A stretch of 64,000 nt of DNA from NCBI GenBank assembly GCA_963971225.1, contig OZ020267.1:108525892-108589891 (forward strand). Direction: 5' to 3'. How positions within the stretch are numbered: the stretch's first letter is position 1; every line of letters begins with the position of its first letter. The notes below the pieces were generated by a model. The model saw only the letters and a list, made by a program, of their open reading frames with translations, was not told the origin of the DNA and made no database searches. Source of the DNA: Melieria omissa (Eukaryota > Arthropoda > Insecta > Diptera > Ulidiidae). This document shows positions 11,887 through 23,380 of the stretch, piece by piece. The position numbers and the translations under genes were made by a program.

Positions 11887-12589
11887 TTTGTTACAATTTG
11901 GGGCGGGTTCAAATTCTAGTGCTTCTTCTTATTTTTCACTGAAAACCAACGACTGTTTACAAATTCCTAACAACTCGTATTTTTCATTTCTCCCAGCTGA
12001 TTGGCTAGTAATGTGCAAACTGACTACTGGGTTAATCGATAATTTGGCGTTAATGATTAATATTTTACTTGCTTTTGGTAATGCATTACAATTGAACAAA
12101 ATTTGTTCCCCAAAAAGTTTCAATATCTTAAAATCCCTGAACGGGATATCAAATCAAATTGAAATTGAAAGAAAACTTCCAAGCATGCGGAACAGTAAAT
12201 ATGGCTTTTGTAGATAGTAGTGGGCTTCAGTTTCATACTAAGTAATGCATTACTCGCAAATTATGGAGAAATCCCAAAACAACGGTCAATTTAAAAAACA
12301 TTGTCAAATCACCCATCACAGTAGCGAAGTTACAACCATCTGGCATCACTCCAGTTTACTGTGTCATCTTTTGTCCTGTCAACAGCTGTTCACTTGCTCG
12401 TTAGTTGGCGAGGGGAAGCAGATTTTGTGTGGAACATTTTGCAAAATATTGAAATTACCATTTTTTCTATATAAAAGAAAAGCTGAAAATCACAGCAAAA
12501 AGCAGCGCACAAAATAAGAAACCGGTAACAACGACAAAGATAAACATGAAAGCAGCGAGTGCACAACGAAGCTACGCGGCACAAAGGAA
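11887..12589. promoter_or_regulatory. Bidirectional promoter region between the ZAD gene and Hs2st
   Basis: Start codons of two divergent genes are 703 bp apart, so both promoters must lie here unless there are distant 5' exons. An ATCGATA motif (DRE-like) lies at about 12035-12042, nearer the zinc-finger gene. A TATA box lies nearer Hs2st. Small open frames within have no resemblance to known proteins. Confidence 0.55.
12468..12476 (+). promoter_or_regulatory. TATA box for Hs2st
   Basis: TATATAAAA is followed about 24 bp later by tcacag, an acceptable initiator, giving a 5' UTR of about 100 nt before the ATG at 12590. Position and orientation fit the Hs2st gene. Confidence 0.5.
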
Positions 12590-14634
12590 ATGATCATGAA
12601 GTGGCTGTTCTGTTGGCACAAGAAATTGAAAAAAATGTTCCTGGGCTGGAAACCATTGAACTTCCTGATATGCGGCGTGGTGTGCTTGCTGTGTCTGGGC
12701 GCCTATTGGTTTATGTCGATGGAAGTGCGTGTAGGGGAAACGTGGCACAATGGTAAAGCCGGTGCAGTGGTTCGCCTTAATTCTGAACACAAATACAGTA
12801 CATATTTTCAATTCTATATTGCAGCATTGAAGCCACTAACCAATCGGACTGCAGCGGCTGCCAGTAGTGCGGCGCTGGGCATGGACACATTCGACTATGA
12901 GGAACAGTTGGTGGTGCTGTACAATCGTGTGCCCAAAACGGGCTCCACCAGCTTCGTGAACATTGCCTACGATCTGTGCAAACGCAATAAGTTTCGTGTG
13001 CTGCATATTAATGTGACCGCCAACAGCCATGTGCTGTCGCTGCCCAATCAGGTATGGACATATTTAAGAATTTGTGCTGAGTCGACGAAATTAATTAGTT
13101 TTCCTGCTTTGGTTGCAGATTGCCTTTGCGCGCAATGTTACCAAATGGCATGAAATCAAACCTGGTTAGTTCGAACGCATGGCATATTTTATTTGCAATC
13201 ATTTTTGTACTTACATATATATTGTTCATGTATTTACAGCGCTTTATCATGGGCACGTTGCGTTTTTGGATTTTTCCAAGTAATTAACACGTCATTGTCA
13301 TGGCTTTTTGTACTTTTTCTGATGTTGTTTTCTGTTGCACTATACTTGTAGATTTCAAATAGCACATAAGCCCATCTATATCAACATAGTACGTAAGCCT
13401 CTGGATAGACTTGTTTCATATTATTATTTTCTGCGTTATGGTGATAATTTCCGACCGAATTTAATACGCAAAAAGGCGGGTAATACAATGGTAAGTGAAT
13501 TGTCATATAAAGCTGAATATGTCTTTAAATTATTCGAATGAATATTTTTATTGTTTGTAGACTTTTGACGAGTGCGTGGAATCAAAACAACCAGACTGTG
13601 ATCCCAAAAATATGTGGCTGCAAATACCATTCTTTTGCGGTCACGCTGCGGAATGTTGGTATGTATTTCAAAATTTTTATAATTAAATCAAATTATTATA
13701 AGCTAATTAAATTGGATATTTCATAATTGCTTTAATTAAATAAAATTATTATAATTTATTTCAATAATAATAATAAATATTAAAATTCTTTGATGAAATT
13801 ATTAAAGTTAAATTAAACAAAAAATGTTACAACAATAAAATTATGAAAATTCTATGAATGAACATTGCTTTTTTGGTGTTTTGTTGACAACAAACAAATC
13901 ATTTGATGAATGTACCATCAAAAAAATTAACATTGTTTCAAACAAAAAACCAAAAATCTACAAACTCCATAAATGTTCATTAAACTAAAAATAAAAGGGC
14001 TTCTAATATAAAAATTAATAAAATACAAACGAAAATTCAGATTTCGAATACTTGAATTTTGAATATTTAAATATAAAATAAGTAAAAAAAATTTCTAAAT
14101 AATTACAAAAATCACAAAAATTATATAAATAACGCTTTATCCTTATTACTTTAACTTAACTTGCTAACACCAATGTTTCACTTTATATGATTTTGTACTT
14201 ACAGGGAACCCGGCAGCGAATGGGCTTTAAATCAAGCCAAACATAATCTGGTCAATGAGTATTTTCTGGTCGGCGTTACCGAACAAATGGAGGATTTTGT
14301 CGATTTACTCGAACGTTCGCTGCCACGGTGCGTTGTTGATATTTCACATGCCAATCAAGTAAAAAAATATTATGGTGTTATTGATTTTTTGCACACATAT
14401 ATTTTTAGAATATTTCATGGCTTTCGCGAACACTATCTACATTCCAATAAATCACACTTGCGCCGGACGTCAGGAAAAACGCCACCCAGCGTCGAAACAA
14501 TGAATGCAATACGCAAATCGAAAATTTGGCAAATGGAAAACGATCTATATGAATTTGCATTGGCGCAATTTGAGTTCAACAAACGCAAATTAACCATGCA
14601 AAAGTTCATGTACGAAAAGATAAGACCGAAATGA
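12590..14634 (+). CDS. Hs2st: Heparan sulfate 2-O-sulfotransferase
   Basis: Golgi type II membrane enzyme that moves sulfate from PAPS to C2 of uronic acid in heparan sulfate, needed for FGF-type signalling. Seven exons: 12590-13051, 13119-13164, 13240-13279, 13352-13490, 13561-13658, 14205-14327 and 14409-14634; all boundaries are GT/AG and keep frame; 377 residues (human 356). Visible: a short basic cytoplasmic tail, a membrane anchor at about 23-42, the 5'-phosphosulfate loop PKTGSTS from residue 115, the YHGH motif with candidate catalytic histidines 173/175, the 3'-phosphate loop [20 protein letters not shown] (Arg197, Ser205), and C-terminal motifs [10 protein letters not shown] and [16 protein letters not shown]. 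Exon 3 is only 40 nt. Intron 5 (13659-14204) is AT-rich with no recognisable element. Family pipe-like paralogues exist, but spacing and motifs fit Hs2st itself. Confidence 0.96.
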
Positions 14635-16020
14635 AGTGGTTGTTGTGAAGCGGCTATGCCGCTTAGTGTTGGCGTCAGTGAGCAATTCAAAGTGCTGCAG
14701 GCGCAAGTAATCAAGCAACAAAATCAACATGCAAACGCAGCGCAGCTGGAAGTAGTAAAGTGTTATTTTTATATGATTATTATTTGTTTTATAAATATTG
14801 TGTGTAGTTTTATTTTGAGTCTTGTGTGTGACGTTAATTTTTTTATGTGCCGTTTATTGCAACGTTTTGTATTTGCACATAATTGTATTTTATGCAGTTT
14901 TGTTTTGTGTCAACGTTCACATCTACCTTATGTGTAAATATTTGTATTCAGTTATTGAACTTTTCATTTAACAAGTTTTATTATTTGTAGCTTTCAATTG
15001 TTTTCTGAGTATTGCTTACCTTTTATTATTTAAAATGTTTTCCTTCAGAAAGTGCGTGCTATTCCCCTTTTTGTGCTGTATTAGTTCTATACAACGTGTA
15101 CTTAATAATTTTAAGATTATTTTAAGATCAAGTCCAATTCAAAAACGTTTCAATGACAGCTATTGTAAGACATTTTTCTTACTTTTATACATATGATTTT
15201 CTTTACGAAATTTGTACCTCCAACTATTGTGACACTGCATCCCCCTGCACCACATTCTGCTACCATTTAAGCAATATTGACCTAATGTGTTTTTGTGAAA
15301 TGAGCAACAAGTATAGCAAGAATTTTTTCTAGCATATCGATAAATTTTATTTAGCATAATTAAAATGAAAGTACTTTTTATGAGCTAACTTAAGTAATTT
15401 AATAGTAGTTAAATTGTAATTGAAATTGCTGGCATTTCTATGTTTCCTTCAACTGGTCGGCGTTTTGTTTTCCCTTCAATACTGTGTTTTGTTTTTGCAA
15501 TATGGTATCAATGAAAAAGCAAGAAAACGTAACAAACTACACTGAAATACATATATACGTTTTTATACTGACAATACTTACTAGCATATAGTATACACCT
15601 ACATAGAATTACAATATATAATGAAGAAGAGAACTTTATCAATTTGCACATTGTAGTCATAAGAAATTTGCATACTACAATAAAATACATCAAAATTTAA
15701 TTAATATAAATAAAAGACAACAACAGCAAATGAAATAGAAACTGAAAATGTATTGCAATAAAATTTGTATAGTGTATGCAATGAACGCTGATGTGTTGGC
15801 GTTATTTTGTTTAACTCAACCGAAATACTACGTACTCTACATATGTATGTATTTGGCGTTTAGTTGTGCCTATGTGCGCGCATACGTTATCAATGTGTAA
15901 ATAATCACAAATATTTATGTATGTACAAGTGAAAATAAAAATGCAATGTCCACATATGTTTTTTGTAATAATAAATTGTGCAGTGGTTTCATCTGTGTAA
16001 AAAATACAAACAAACAATGG
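14635..16020. other. Hs2st 3' UTR and AT-rich spacer
   Basis: Downstream of the Hs2st stop is AT-rich DNA with several AATAAA-like hexamers (for example near 15680 and 15710). A single TATCGATA lies at about 15335-15342. I see no further exon, RNA gene or repeat with clear borders. Confidence 0.5.
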
Positions 16021-16023
16021 GGA

Positions 16024-16720
16024 AAAGATTGTTTTGTTAATTACTTATTTTAATTATTTTTTTTCAGTGTGTAAAATTAAAATTTCAATGGAACTATTAG
16101 TGACAGTGGGAGTTGGCATTGCGTTTAAAAGTGGAATTGTTTTCCATTTTTTTTTGTTTATTAAAAATTGATTTCCTTTTAACTGCTGCACTTCATTATT
16201 TATTTTTAGAAAGATTGTTTTGTTAATTACTTATTTTAATTAATTTTTTCAGCGTGTAAAATTAAAATTTCAATGGAACTGTTAGTGACAGTGGGAGTTG
16301 GCATTGCTTTTAAAAGCGAAATTGTTTTTCTGTTTATTTAAAATTGATTTCCTTTAAACTGCTGCACTTCATTATTTATTTTTACAAAGATTATTTTGTT
16401 AATTATTTATTTTAATTAATTTTTTAATGTGTAAAATTTCAATGAAACTGTTAGTGACAGTGGGAGTTGGCATTGCGTTTAAAAGTGGAATTATTTTCCA
16501 TTTCTTTCTGTTTATTTAAAATTGATTTCCTTTAAACTGCTGCACTTCATTATTTATTTTTACAAAGATTATTTTGTTAATTATTTATTTTAATTAATTT
16601 TTTAATGTGTAAAATTTCAATGAAACTGTTAGTGACAGTGGGACTTGGCATTGCGTTTAAAAGCGGAATTGTTTTATTTCTTTTAACAAGTTTAATTTGT
16701 ATTTCCTTTAAACTGTACTT
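16024..16720. repeat. Tandem repeat, four copies of a roughly 180-bp unit
   Basis: The anchor AAAGATTRTTTTGTTAATTA starts copies at 16024, 16210, 16386 and 16564 (steps of 186, 176 and 178 bp). Each also holds TTAGTGACAGTGGGAGTTGG and CTGCTGCACTTCATTATTTA-like blocks. The last copy is truncated. Copies 3 and 4 are the most alike, as expected for recent unequal exchange. No coding frame persists. Confidence 0.9.
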
Positions 16721-17283
16721 TATTCTTAAACAGGTTTATGTTGTCATTGGCAGCAATACAAAATATATTTGATTACAGCGATTTGTTTAATATTAATAAG
16801 CGATTTTGCAATATTTCAATATTGCAAATAATTCATTGATATAGAAGTTGTTCAACTGTTGCTGTCACTGACACTGTCTAACGGCGAATGACGCATGCAA
16901 TCTACGACAAGTTCAATGATAATTCGCTGAGTACTCATTGCTACATATCAACAACATTTCAATATTTGCGTGGAATGAGTGTGAGAATGTGTGCACGTGA
17001 GTGTGCATTAGGCGCAATATTATTTCAAATAGTTGGTCCAATTAAATCATGAACAGTTGTACATGCAAAGTAAATCCATTTGCATAACTTAACTGACAAC
17101 TTTTGAGCGAACGGAAGTAACATTGATATGTTGGCTGCAGTGCTTCACAGATGATTCAATTAGAAACACTAAGTCTGGTTGATGGTTTAATGATTGTTCA
17201 GACTCGGTACATTGTTTTTGAGGTAATATGATACCAAGACCACAATAGATCAGCAATGGGAACGTTAAGTGACCCTCAAAGTA

Positions 17284-17435
17284 AGAGAAGAGCAATACTT
17301 ACTTACTTAACTGGCCATAACAACCCGTTATCGGGTTACGGCCTGCCGCAAAACTTCTCTCCAGGCGCCTCTGCTTCGCGAGCGCCTTCTCCAGTTGGTC
17401 ACACCAAGAGATACCAGGGCCAGGAACCAAATATC
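17284..17435 (-). repeat. Possible SINE-like fragment with a (TAAG)n tail
   Basis: A GC-rich block (17305-17430) inside AT-rich DNA ends at its left in ACTTACTTACTTAACTGG. On the minus strand that is a body followed by a short TAAG repeat tail, as in fly SINEs. The tail-proximal sequence loosely resembles that of the SINE at 28414-28731. No head with RNA polymerase III boxes was recognised, so this is tentative. The open frame 17256-17597 that crosses it is not convincing. Confidence 0.35.
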
Positions 17436-17619
17436 AACTCAGCTATTTGTCAAGAAGAAGGTAATAGTCTTCAATGTAGATCCTTAACAATTCTTAATTA
17501 TTTAAAAAAAGGTTGTAGTTTTATCAAAAAGTGTCAATACATTTTGCAAACTTTCTTATATCCACAAAAAGTAAGGTTAAAAAAAGTTAAAAGTTAGAAT
17601 TCTTCAAAAACACAACCAA

Positions 17620-18490
17620 ACTAATGGAGTGAAGAATGTTTCAAACTAAGAAAGAACCAGCTAAGACAGGTCACCGGCCTTCTCGCTGTGCACTGCAGAC
17701 TGAGGAAACTTACTATGCATACAATCGGCCTAGAACGGTTTAACCCTTCCGAGCCCGAATTTTATTCTGTGTCTCGATACTACGTTTTGGTATATAAATC
17801 ATGAAACATTTATCTAAGAAGTGTGCACACGACATTTGAAGTCGCCACGCCTCTTTGTTGGTCTTCTAGAGCTAGTTTACTTTTGAATAATTTTAGCTTA
17901 AAAGGCGTTAAGTAAATTTTCTATTAATATTTTTTAATTACAAAAAAATTATTTAATATTTATGGAAAAATACAAAATTATCACTTTTTGATTTTATTTA
18001 ACCATTATTAAAGAAACAGGGTATTGATCAAACGCGCCCAATTTGCAGACTTCAATAAGAACACAAACTTTCCCTGACATCGCTGCAAATAATTGAAAAT
18101 TATATTGGGGATAAAAGTAAAATTTTTGGAATTTTCTTTGAATTCACTTCCAAAAATATTAATTTGTTGGTGCCTACTTAAATTAAACCCATAAACAAAT
18201 CGTAGCTTTTGCTACAAAATGACAAATAGGTAAAGTTGCTCTCTGGCAACTTTGGGGTCGAAAGGGTTAACGTCTGTAGACTCTGCGGAACAGCAGAGGA
18301 GACTTCTGAACAAATGTATTACACTGCGAAGCGGCATGTAGTAACAGAATGCGTTCTGACTTGTAGAAAAGAACATCAAGCACCTAAAAACCTAAGTAAC
18401 CCTGAGTTACTAAACTTCATTAGGTCAGTGCGTCTAAGGATGTTCTCTAACAACTTGTAGCTGACACAATAGATCACTTCTGGTCTCAGT
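17620..18490 (+). pseudogene. LINE (non-LTR retrotransposon) C-terminal remnant, split by a MITE
   Basis: Two pieces, 17620-17739 and 18267-18490, read as the end of a R1/Loa/Jockey-type polyprotein. The first carries LRQVTGLLAVHCRLRK and MHTIGLE. The second carries CRLCGTAEETSEQ, which matches the zinc-knuckle region after the RNase H domain, then a FIRSV tail and a stop. The piggyBac-type MITE 17744-18266 separates them. Removing it with one TTAA gives a continuous frame (E-R-F-N-V-C). The knuckle has lost its later His/Cys positions (Gln and Tyr instead), so the copy was decaying. The reverse transcriptase domain is absent. Confidence 0.7.
17744..18266. mobile_element. piggyBac-type MITE, family A copy 1 (523 bp)
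   Basis: Flanked by TTAA at 17740-17743 and 18267-18270, with ends CCCTTCCGA and TCGAAAGGG. CCC ends with TTAA duplications are the hallmark of piggyBac elements. It is homologous, in opposite orientation, to the MITE at 19455-20111: shared blocks include CAAACGCGCCCAATT, the TAGCTTTTGCTA region and GTTGCTCTCTGGCAACTT. No coding capacity. Confidence 0.85.
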
Positions 18491-19450
18491 GCAACAAACC
18501 CCATTGAATTCTATTATATTCCATGTAAACAGTTTGTTTTAACGACTCCCGGTCCATTCCATTTCAAAGTTCACCACTGTGCAGTCAATGCATTGCAGCG
18601 CTCTTTGTGTGGCATTTAGTTGGTTTTCAGTAGAGGGTCGTAAAAAATTACCAATTAGCACTGACGTCACAATGACAGGAGCAAAAACTTATTGTATGTA
18701 CTTGATGCATTTGTGTATAATTTGCTAATAACTTGAACACATACAGATAACCGCTTTCCGCGCTGTTTCTAGCTGCTTTAACATTTATAAAATCCAATGT
18801 CTGACAATGGACGTCAATTAAATACTTGAAAATTGATTACATAAATTACTGGGCCACAATAGTTGTGTAGTATTTATAACATAACATAGATGCATTGGTT
18901 GGAAAAAGTGGTGCAAGATTCGATAAAGAAAATGCAAAAACCAACAACTAAATAATCTTGTTATAGTTCCAACGAAGTCTGAGTTTAAGTGTTCATGACG
19001 TGGATTAGGGTAAAACTATTGACTTGAACCTTGTAAAATCCTTTGACAGAACTCTGTGATGTCAAGCTTAATTGTGGTCAGTCTTGGACGGATTATAGGA
19101 TTAATTTTCACTAGCTGTATGCTTTGATGGCTCATTTTTGAGAGTTCTTATAAAAGACATCTTTTCAGATCAAAGCTCCATTAGTTTGGATTGCCTTAGG
19201 GTTAAGTATTCCCTCTTACTTTCTGCTTTATCTATAAAAGTGAGCTTCTTCAAACCTCTTTTTTATCGCGGGTTCCCAGACTAAAACAATCGAAGGGAAT
19301 TTTAGTTTCATACAACATAAAACGTTGATCGAACACAAATCACAAATCATATACAGAACACTGTAAACAGAAATTGCAACTGTTGAACTTAGGTCTTCTA
19401 AAAAGTCTTGCAGATTTTACTTGGAGTAGGAAGAGACATCTCTGGCTGTA
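18491..19450. other. Spacer between two MITE copies
   Basis: Probably includes the LINE 3' untranslated region at its left. The remainder is unremarkable AT-rich DNA with no gene, RNA or bounded repeat that I can support. Confidence 0.4.
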
Positions 19451-19454
19451 TTAA

Positions 19455-20111
19455 CCCTTTCGATACCGAAGTTGCCGGAGAGCAACTTCATCTATTTGTC
19501 ATTTTATAGCAAAAGCTACGATTGATTTATGGGTTTAATTTATGTAGAAACCAGGAAATTAATATTTTTAGAACTGAATTCAAAGCAAATTACACACATT
19601 TTTCTGTTATCCCCAAAATAATTTCCAATAATTTGCAGCGATATCAGGGAAAGATTGTGTTCTCATTGAAGTCTACGAATTGGGCGCGTTTGATCAAAAG
19701 CCTGTTTCTTTAACACGTTCGCAGACGTGAATGCTATAGCAGTCATTTTCATGGTGATGCAAAATGACGTGAATGCTATATCATTCAAATTTTAAAGAAC
19801 ATTTTTATTAATTAAATTTTAAATAAACTGATTTTTTTGTAAATAATATGCTATATCATTCAATGTGTATAACGGCTAAAATACGATAATCTGACAACTT
19901 CAACAATGTATGTGAAATCAAATTTCAGATAGTTCTACTAGTTTCCACAAAAATTGACTGTATATTTTTGCAGCTCACTGATATTTTTTACTGTCCGCGA
20001 ACGTGTTAATAGTGGTTGAATCAAATTAAAAAGTGTTAATTTTGTATTTTTCATAAATATTAAATAATTTTTCTGTAAATAAAAAATATTTATACAAAAG
20101 GGTCGAAAGGG
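19455..20111. mobile_element. piggyBac-type MITE, family A copy 2 (657 bp with an insertion)
   Basis: TTAA at 19451-19454 and 20112-20115 flank the ends CCCTTTCGATACCGAAGTTG and GGGTCGAAAGGG. It is the inverted homologue of the copy at 17744-18266. Its extra length is due to the nested element at 19714-20005. The open frame 19522-19713 lies inside it and is not a gene. Confidence 0.85.
19714..20005. mobile_element. Nested TTAA MITE, 292 bp
   Basis: Inserted in the family A MITE. TTAA at 19710-19713 and 20006-20009; inverted ends CACGTTCGC and GCGAACGTG, with a repeated subterminal GACGTGAATGCTATA. The sister MITE at 17744-18266 has the empty site with one TTAA. Confidence 0.85.
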
Positions 20112-20115
20112 TTAA

Positions 20116-22434
20116 TTCAATTTTCTGCGCTCATGAAAGTTCGCATAAAACAGTTTAACACCTTCCAAGGCTCTGCTGGCAATCTGCAGCCAAATTAATT
20201 TTCAAATATTAAGGTATTCAAGAAATAGAAAAAACTTAAACCCTTGATGGGCAAAATACTTTAGATCAAAATAAAAAAATTATATTTATTTTTTTAGCTT
20301 TTGTGATCTGGTGCCCTCATCACAACACATTCAAAATCAACCCATTTGTTAGAGAAAAGAATAAAACAGTCTGTTTAATAGACTTATTACAACAAATAAC
20401 TACAATAATAACAACCAATAACCTAAAACCAAAAACTTCATTAAGCAGTGTGTCCCTTCTGATGTGACAATCAACCTAATTTTGTCAGTGTCACAAAAGC
20501 TCTGACAGTCATAATTTTCATGGTGGTGCTGCAATTTGTATTATCAAAATATGAACGTAAAAATACATAAAAATTATGAATCTTAAAATAATTATGAAAG
20601 CATACCTGGTGCCCGCCTTGGCTAAACTGGTTTATGCGTTGGATGGCTCTTAAAATGGTAAAATTTGGAGGGAATATTGCTGACACGTGGGGTGATGGTG
20701 ATGGTCAAAGTATCAAAGTGATACATAAAACAATTCTTTGGTTGCTGTCAGCAGGAAATGACAACATTTGAGTGCAAATTTTCCCATTCAGAATTATCCC
20801 AAAACCTTACATTCCCTTCATTCGTATACAAATTCGCACACACGATACAGAATAGCTACAGGCAGCTAAACCTTAGACTCGTCATCGAAAGCTGTCGTAT
20901 AGCTACATGAAAATATTTCATCAATTTTCCGAATTTGCACCACTGTCACACTAAACGCATAACAATCAATTTTTCGATAATTCGAACTTTTTATGGAACA
21001 CATTGTGGAGTATTTTAATTTAAAACGGCCTGATTTTTGTTATTGTTGTATTCTTGCTGTTTTGCTAATGAACTGCACTGAACTGCGAACGTGTAAATGA
21101 ATGCGCACGTGTATGTGTTGGTGCGGACAGCTGGACAGACGCACAGCCCGACAAGCGAACAAGTGCGTTAGAAGAGTTTGTGTGCATATTTGGGCGACAT
21201 AAAATAATACATTATATCTACACACGCACAAATCACGTTATAAAGGGATCTCTTGCTGTCTATATAGAATACTAATGAAACACATGCCTCCAGTTTAATG
21301 AATTTTAATTAAAAACAGACCAAACGCAAATCAGTCAGCGACAGTGGCAAATTAAAGAATTGCTGAAATCGCGCGATTAGTAAACGAACAGCACGTTAAA
21401 CGGCAGCAATGAGCTGATGTGCGCTATGCGTTTTCCGTTGCGCGCTTTTCTCAGCGTTTAATTAACAAACAAAACAGCAACAAGAAATATCAGTTAAAGT
21501 ATGAAAATGTTGCACAACTCCAACTAAAAACGTTATCAACAACAACACTTGCTAAAACAGCTGAAACACATTGCAGCCAAATTAAATAGCTTCCTGCACT
21601 GCCAACAACAACAACAACAGCTACAACGAAAACCTGTCAAGCGTAGTTCAAAAAGTTGAAATTGCTTCTTATTGCATGTTGTGCCATTATTTCTACATTA
21701 AAATGCAAAGTTTTAATGAAAAAAATATGTATATGGTAAAAAATTAAAAATTAAAAAAAAAAATGAAACATGTGACACCAATACATTTGCATGTGTAAGA
21801 GTGCGTCAGTGTAAGAGTCGAATGTGTTGTATTGTCGTATCCAAAGCGAATATTGTATTTTACTGCAATCTTAATTATCAACCTTAGTGTACAGTTCCGC
21901 CACTGTCATTAAAATAATTAAACTCTTCTTGAGTTCAACTGTAAGTGTGTCTGTGTTTGTGTTTGTAGTGTGTGGCAAGCGGAACTCACACACGAGCAAC
22001 GGCAAGCAATTACAGTGGTTGTCGGTTCGAAGCAAACAAGTGCCCTTTGCACCCAGTAGCATTGCTCGACAAAATACTTATGACTAACTACGCCAACTCT
22101 ATGCACCCATTGTAATCACTTTAGGACTGTTTATTGCAGTTGGCGATAATTGATTTCAGGAAAACTTGGAATAATACACGGAAAAGACAAACTCATATTG
22201 AAGGTTTTATTCGATATGATTTAGTTTCACTTACCTAACTCTTTTAATTTCATAAAATTTATTACAAAATTCACCTCATACTAAAACAATACTTAAGTCC
22301 AATTTGGATTTCGACTGTCGAATTAATTCTTTTCTAGGGTCCGTGGCAAAAGCTTCAAAAATCGCAGACATAAGTTCCGTAAAGCTCGGATTAAGTCTCT
22401 TCTAGGGTTGTAGCGAAAAAAATATATATATATA
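20116..22434. other. Spacer with no supported gene
   Basis: AT-rich DNA with CAACAA runs near 21540-21620, a poly-A-rich stretch at about 21740-21765 and a short (GT)n run near 21945-21970. Open frames up to 71 codons are present on both strands, but none has a recognisable motif or matched splice structure. Confidence 0.45.
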
Positions 22435-23380
22435 CCTTGTGACCGAAAAGTTTCCGTAAATTTTAAATAAAACGCAAAATTCTTAATCTTCATCAATATT
22501 TATTTTATCTCCTTCAAAATATGCTCCATTAGAAGCGATACACATATGCCAACGTTTCTTCCAATCATCAAAACATTTTTTATAGGCGCTTTCCGGTATG
22601 GCTTTGAGTTCCCTCTGCGAATTCTGTTTTACGTCTTCTATGGATTCAAAACGCGTTCCTCTGAGTGGTAATTTGAGTTTGGGAAACAGGAAAAAGTAAC
22701 ACGGTGCAAGATCAGGTGAATACGGTGGCTGTTCAATGGTATTTATTGAATGTTTGGCCTTAAAATCGTTGATAATGTTGGCTCGGTGCGAGGGAGCATT
22801 ATCGTCATGAAAAATCCATGAATTATCCTTCCACAATTGAGACCGTTTACGGCGGATATTTTCACGCAAACGTCTTAAAACAGTCAAATAATAGTCTTTA
22901 CCGACTGTTTGTCCTTCAGGGACGAATTCATGATGCACCACACCACGAATATCGAAGAAAACAGTCAGCATTACCTTGATTTTCGAGCGACTTTGGCGTG
23001 GTTTTTTCGGTTTCGGCTCGTCTTTTCCTCTCCATTCCGATGATTGTTGGCTTGTTTGCATGTCGTACTCGTAGACCCATGTCTCGTCACCAGTTATGAT
23101 GCGTTCCATGAAAGTTGGATCGGAATTGGCACGATCAAGCACGTCCAAAGAGACCTGTTCACGGTACTCATTTTGAAGAAAATTCTCAACAAAATCGCAA
23201 CGCACTACTGAGGTGAACTGGTTTCAACAGCTGCCGTAAACAAACTGTCTGACAGATCGCGCTCATTTTTGGCATAGTAATTAAGGACAGTGCTACCAAC
23301 CTACAGAAACTTAAAATATCGAAAAATATACAGCGCGCGAATTTTAAATGAGAATTTCCGGAAACTTTTCGGTCACAATG
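22435..23380 (-). mobile_element. mariner element, internally deleted (946 bp)
   Basis: The inverted repeats share TTGTGACCGAAAAGTTTCCG at both ends, flanked by TA (22433-22434 and 23381-23382). Full-length mariners are about 1.3 kb, so about 330 bp are missing, at the transposase N-terminal side. The element is oriented on the minus strand. Confidence 0.9.
22483..23205 (-). pseudogene. mariner transposase, N-terminally deleted and active-site mutated
   Basis: About 240 residues of the catalytic half of a D,D34D transposase. GDETWVYEYD supplies the first Asp and HDDNAPSH the second. The third Asp, expected 35 residues after the second in the PYSPDLAPCD motif, is Tyr (PDLAPCYFF; codon TAC for GAC). 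The C-terminus KKRWHMCIASNGAYFEGDKI is typical. The paired helix-turn-helix DNA-binding half is absent and the initial ATG is not the native start. The copy cannot be active, although the frame is otherwise open, which suggests a fairly young insertion or a young deletion derivative. Confidence 0.9.

Noticed and set aside
17256..17597. 113-codon plus-strand frame
   Set aside because: It spans a SINE-like repeat fragment and unrelated flanks; no coherent protein.
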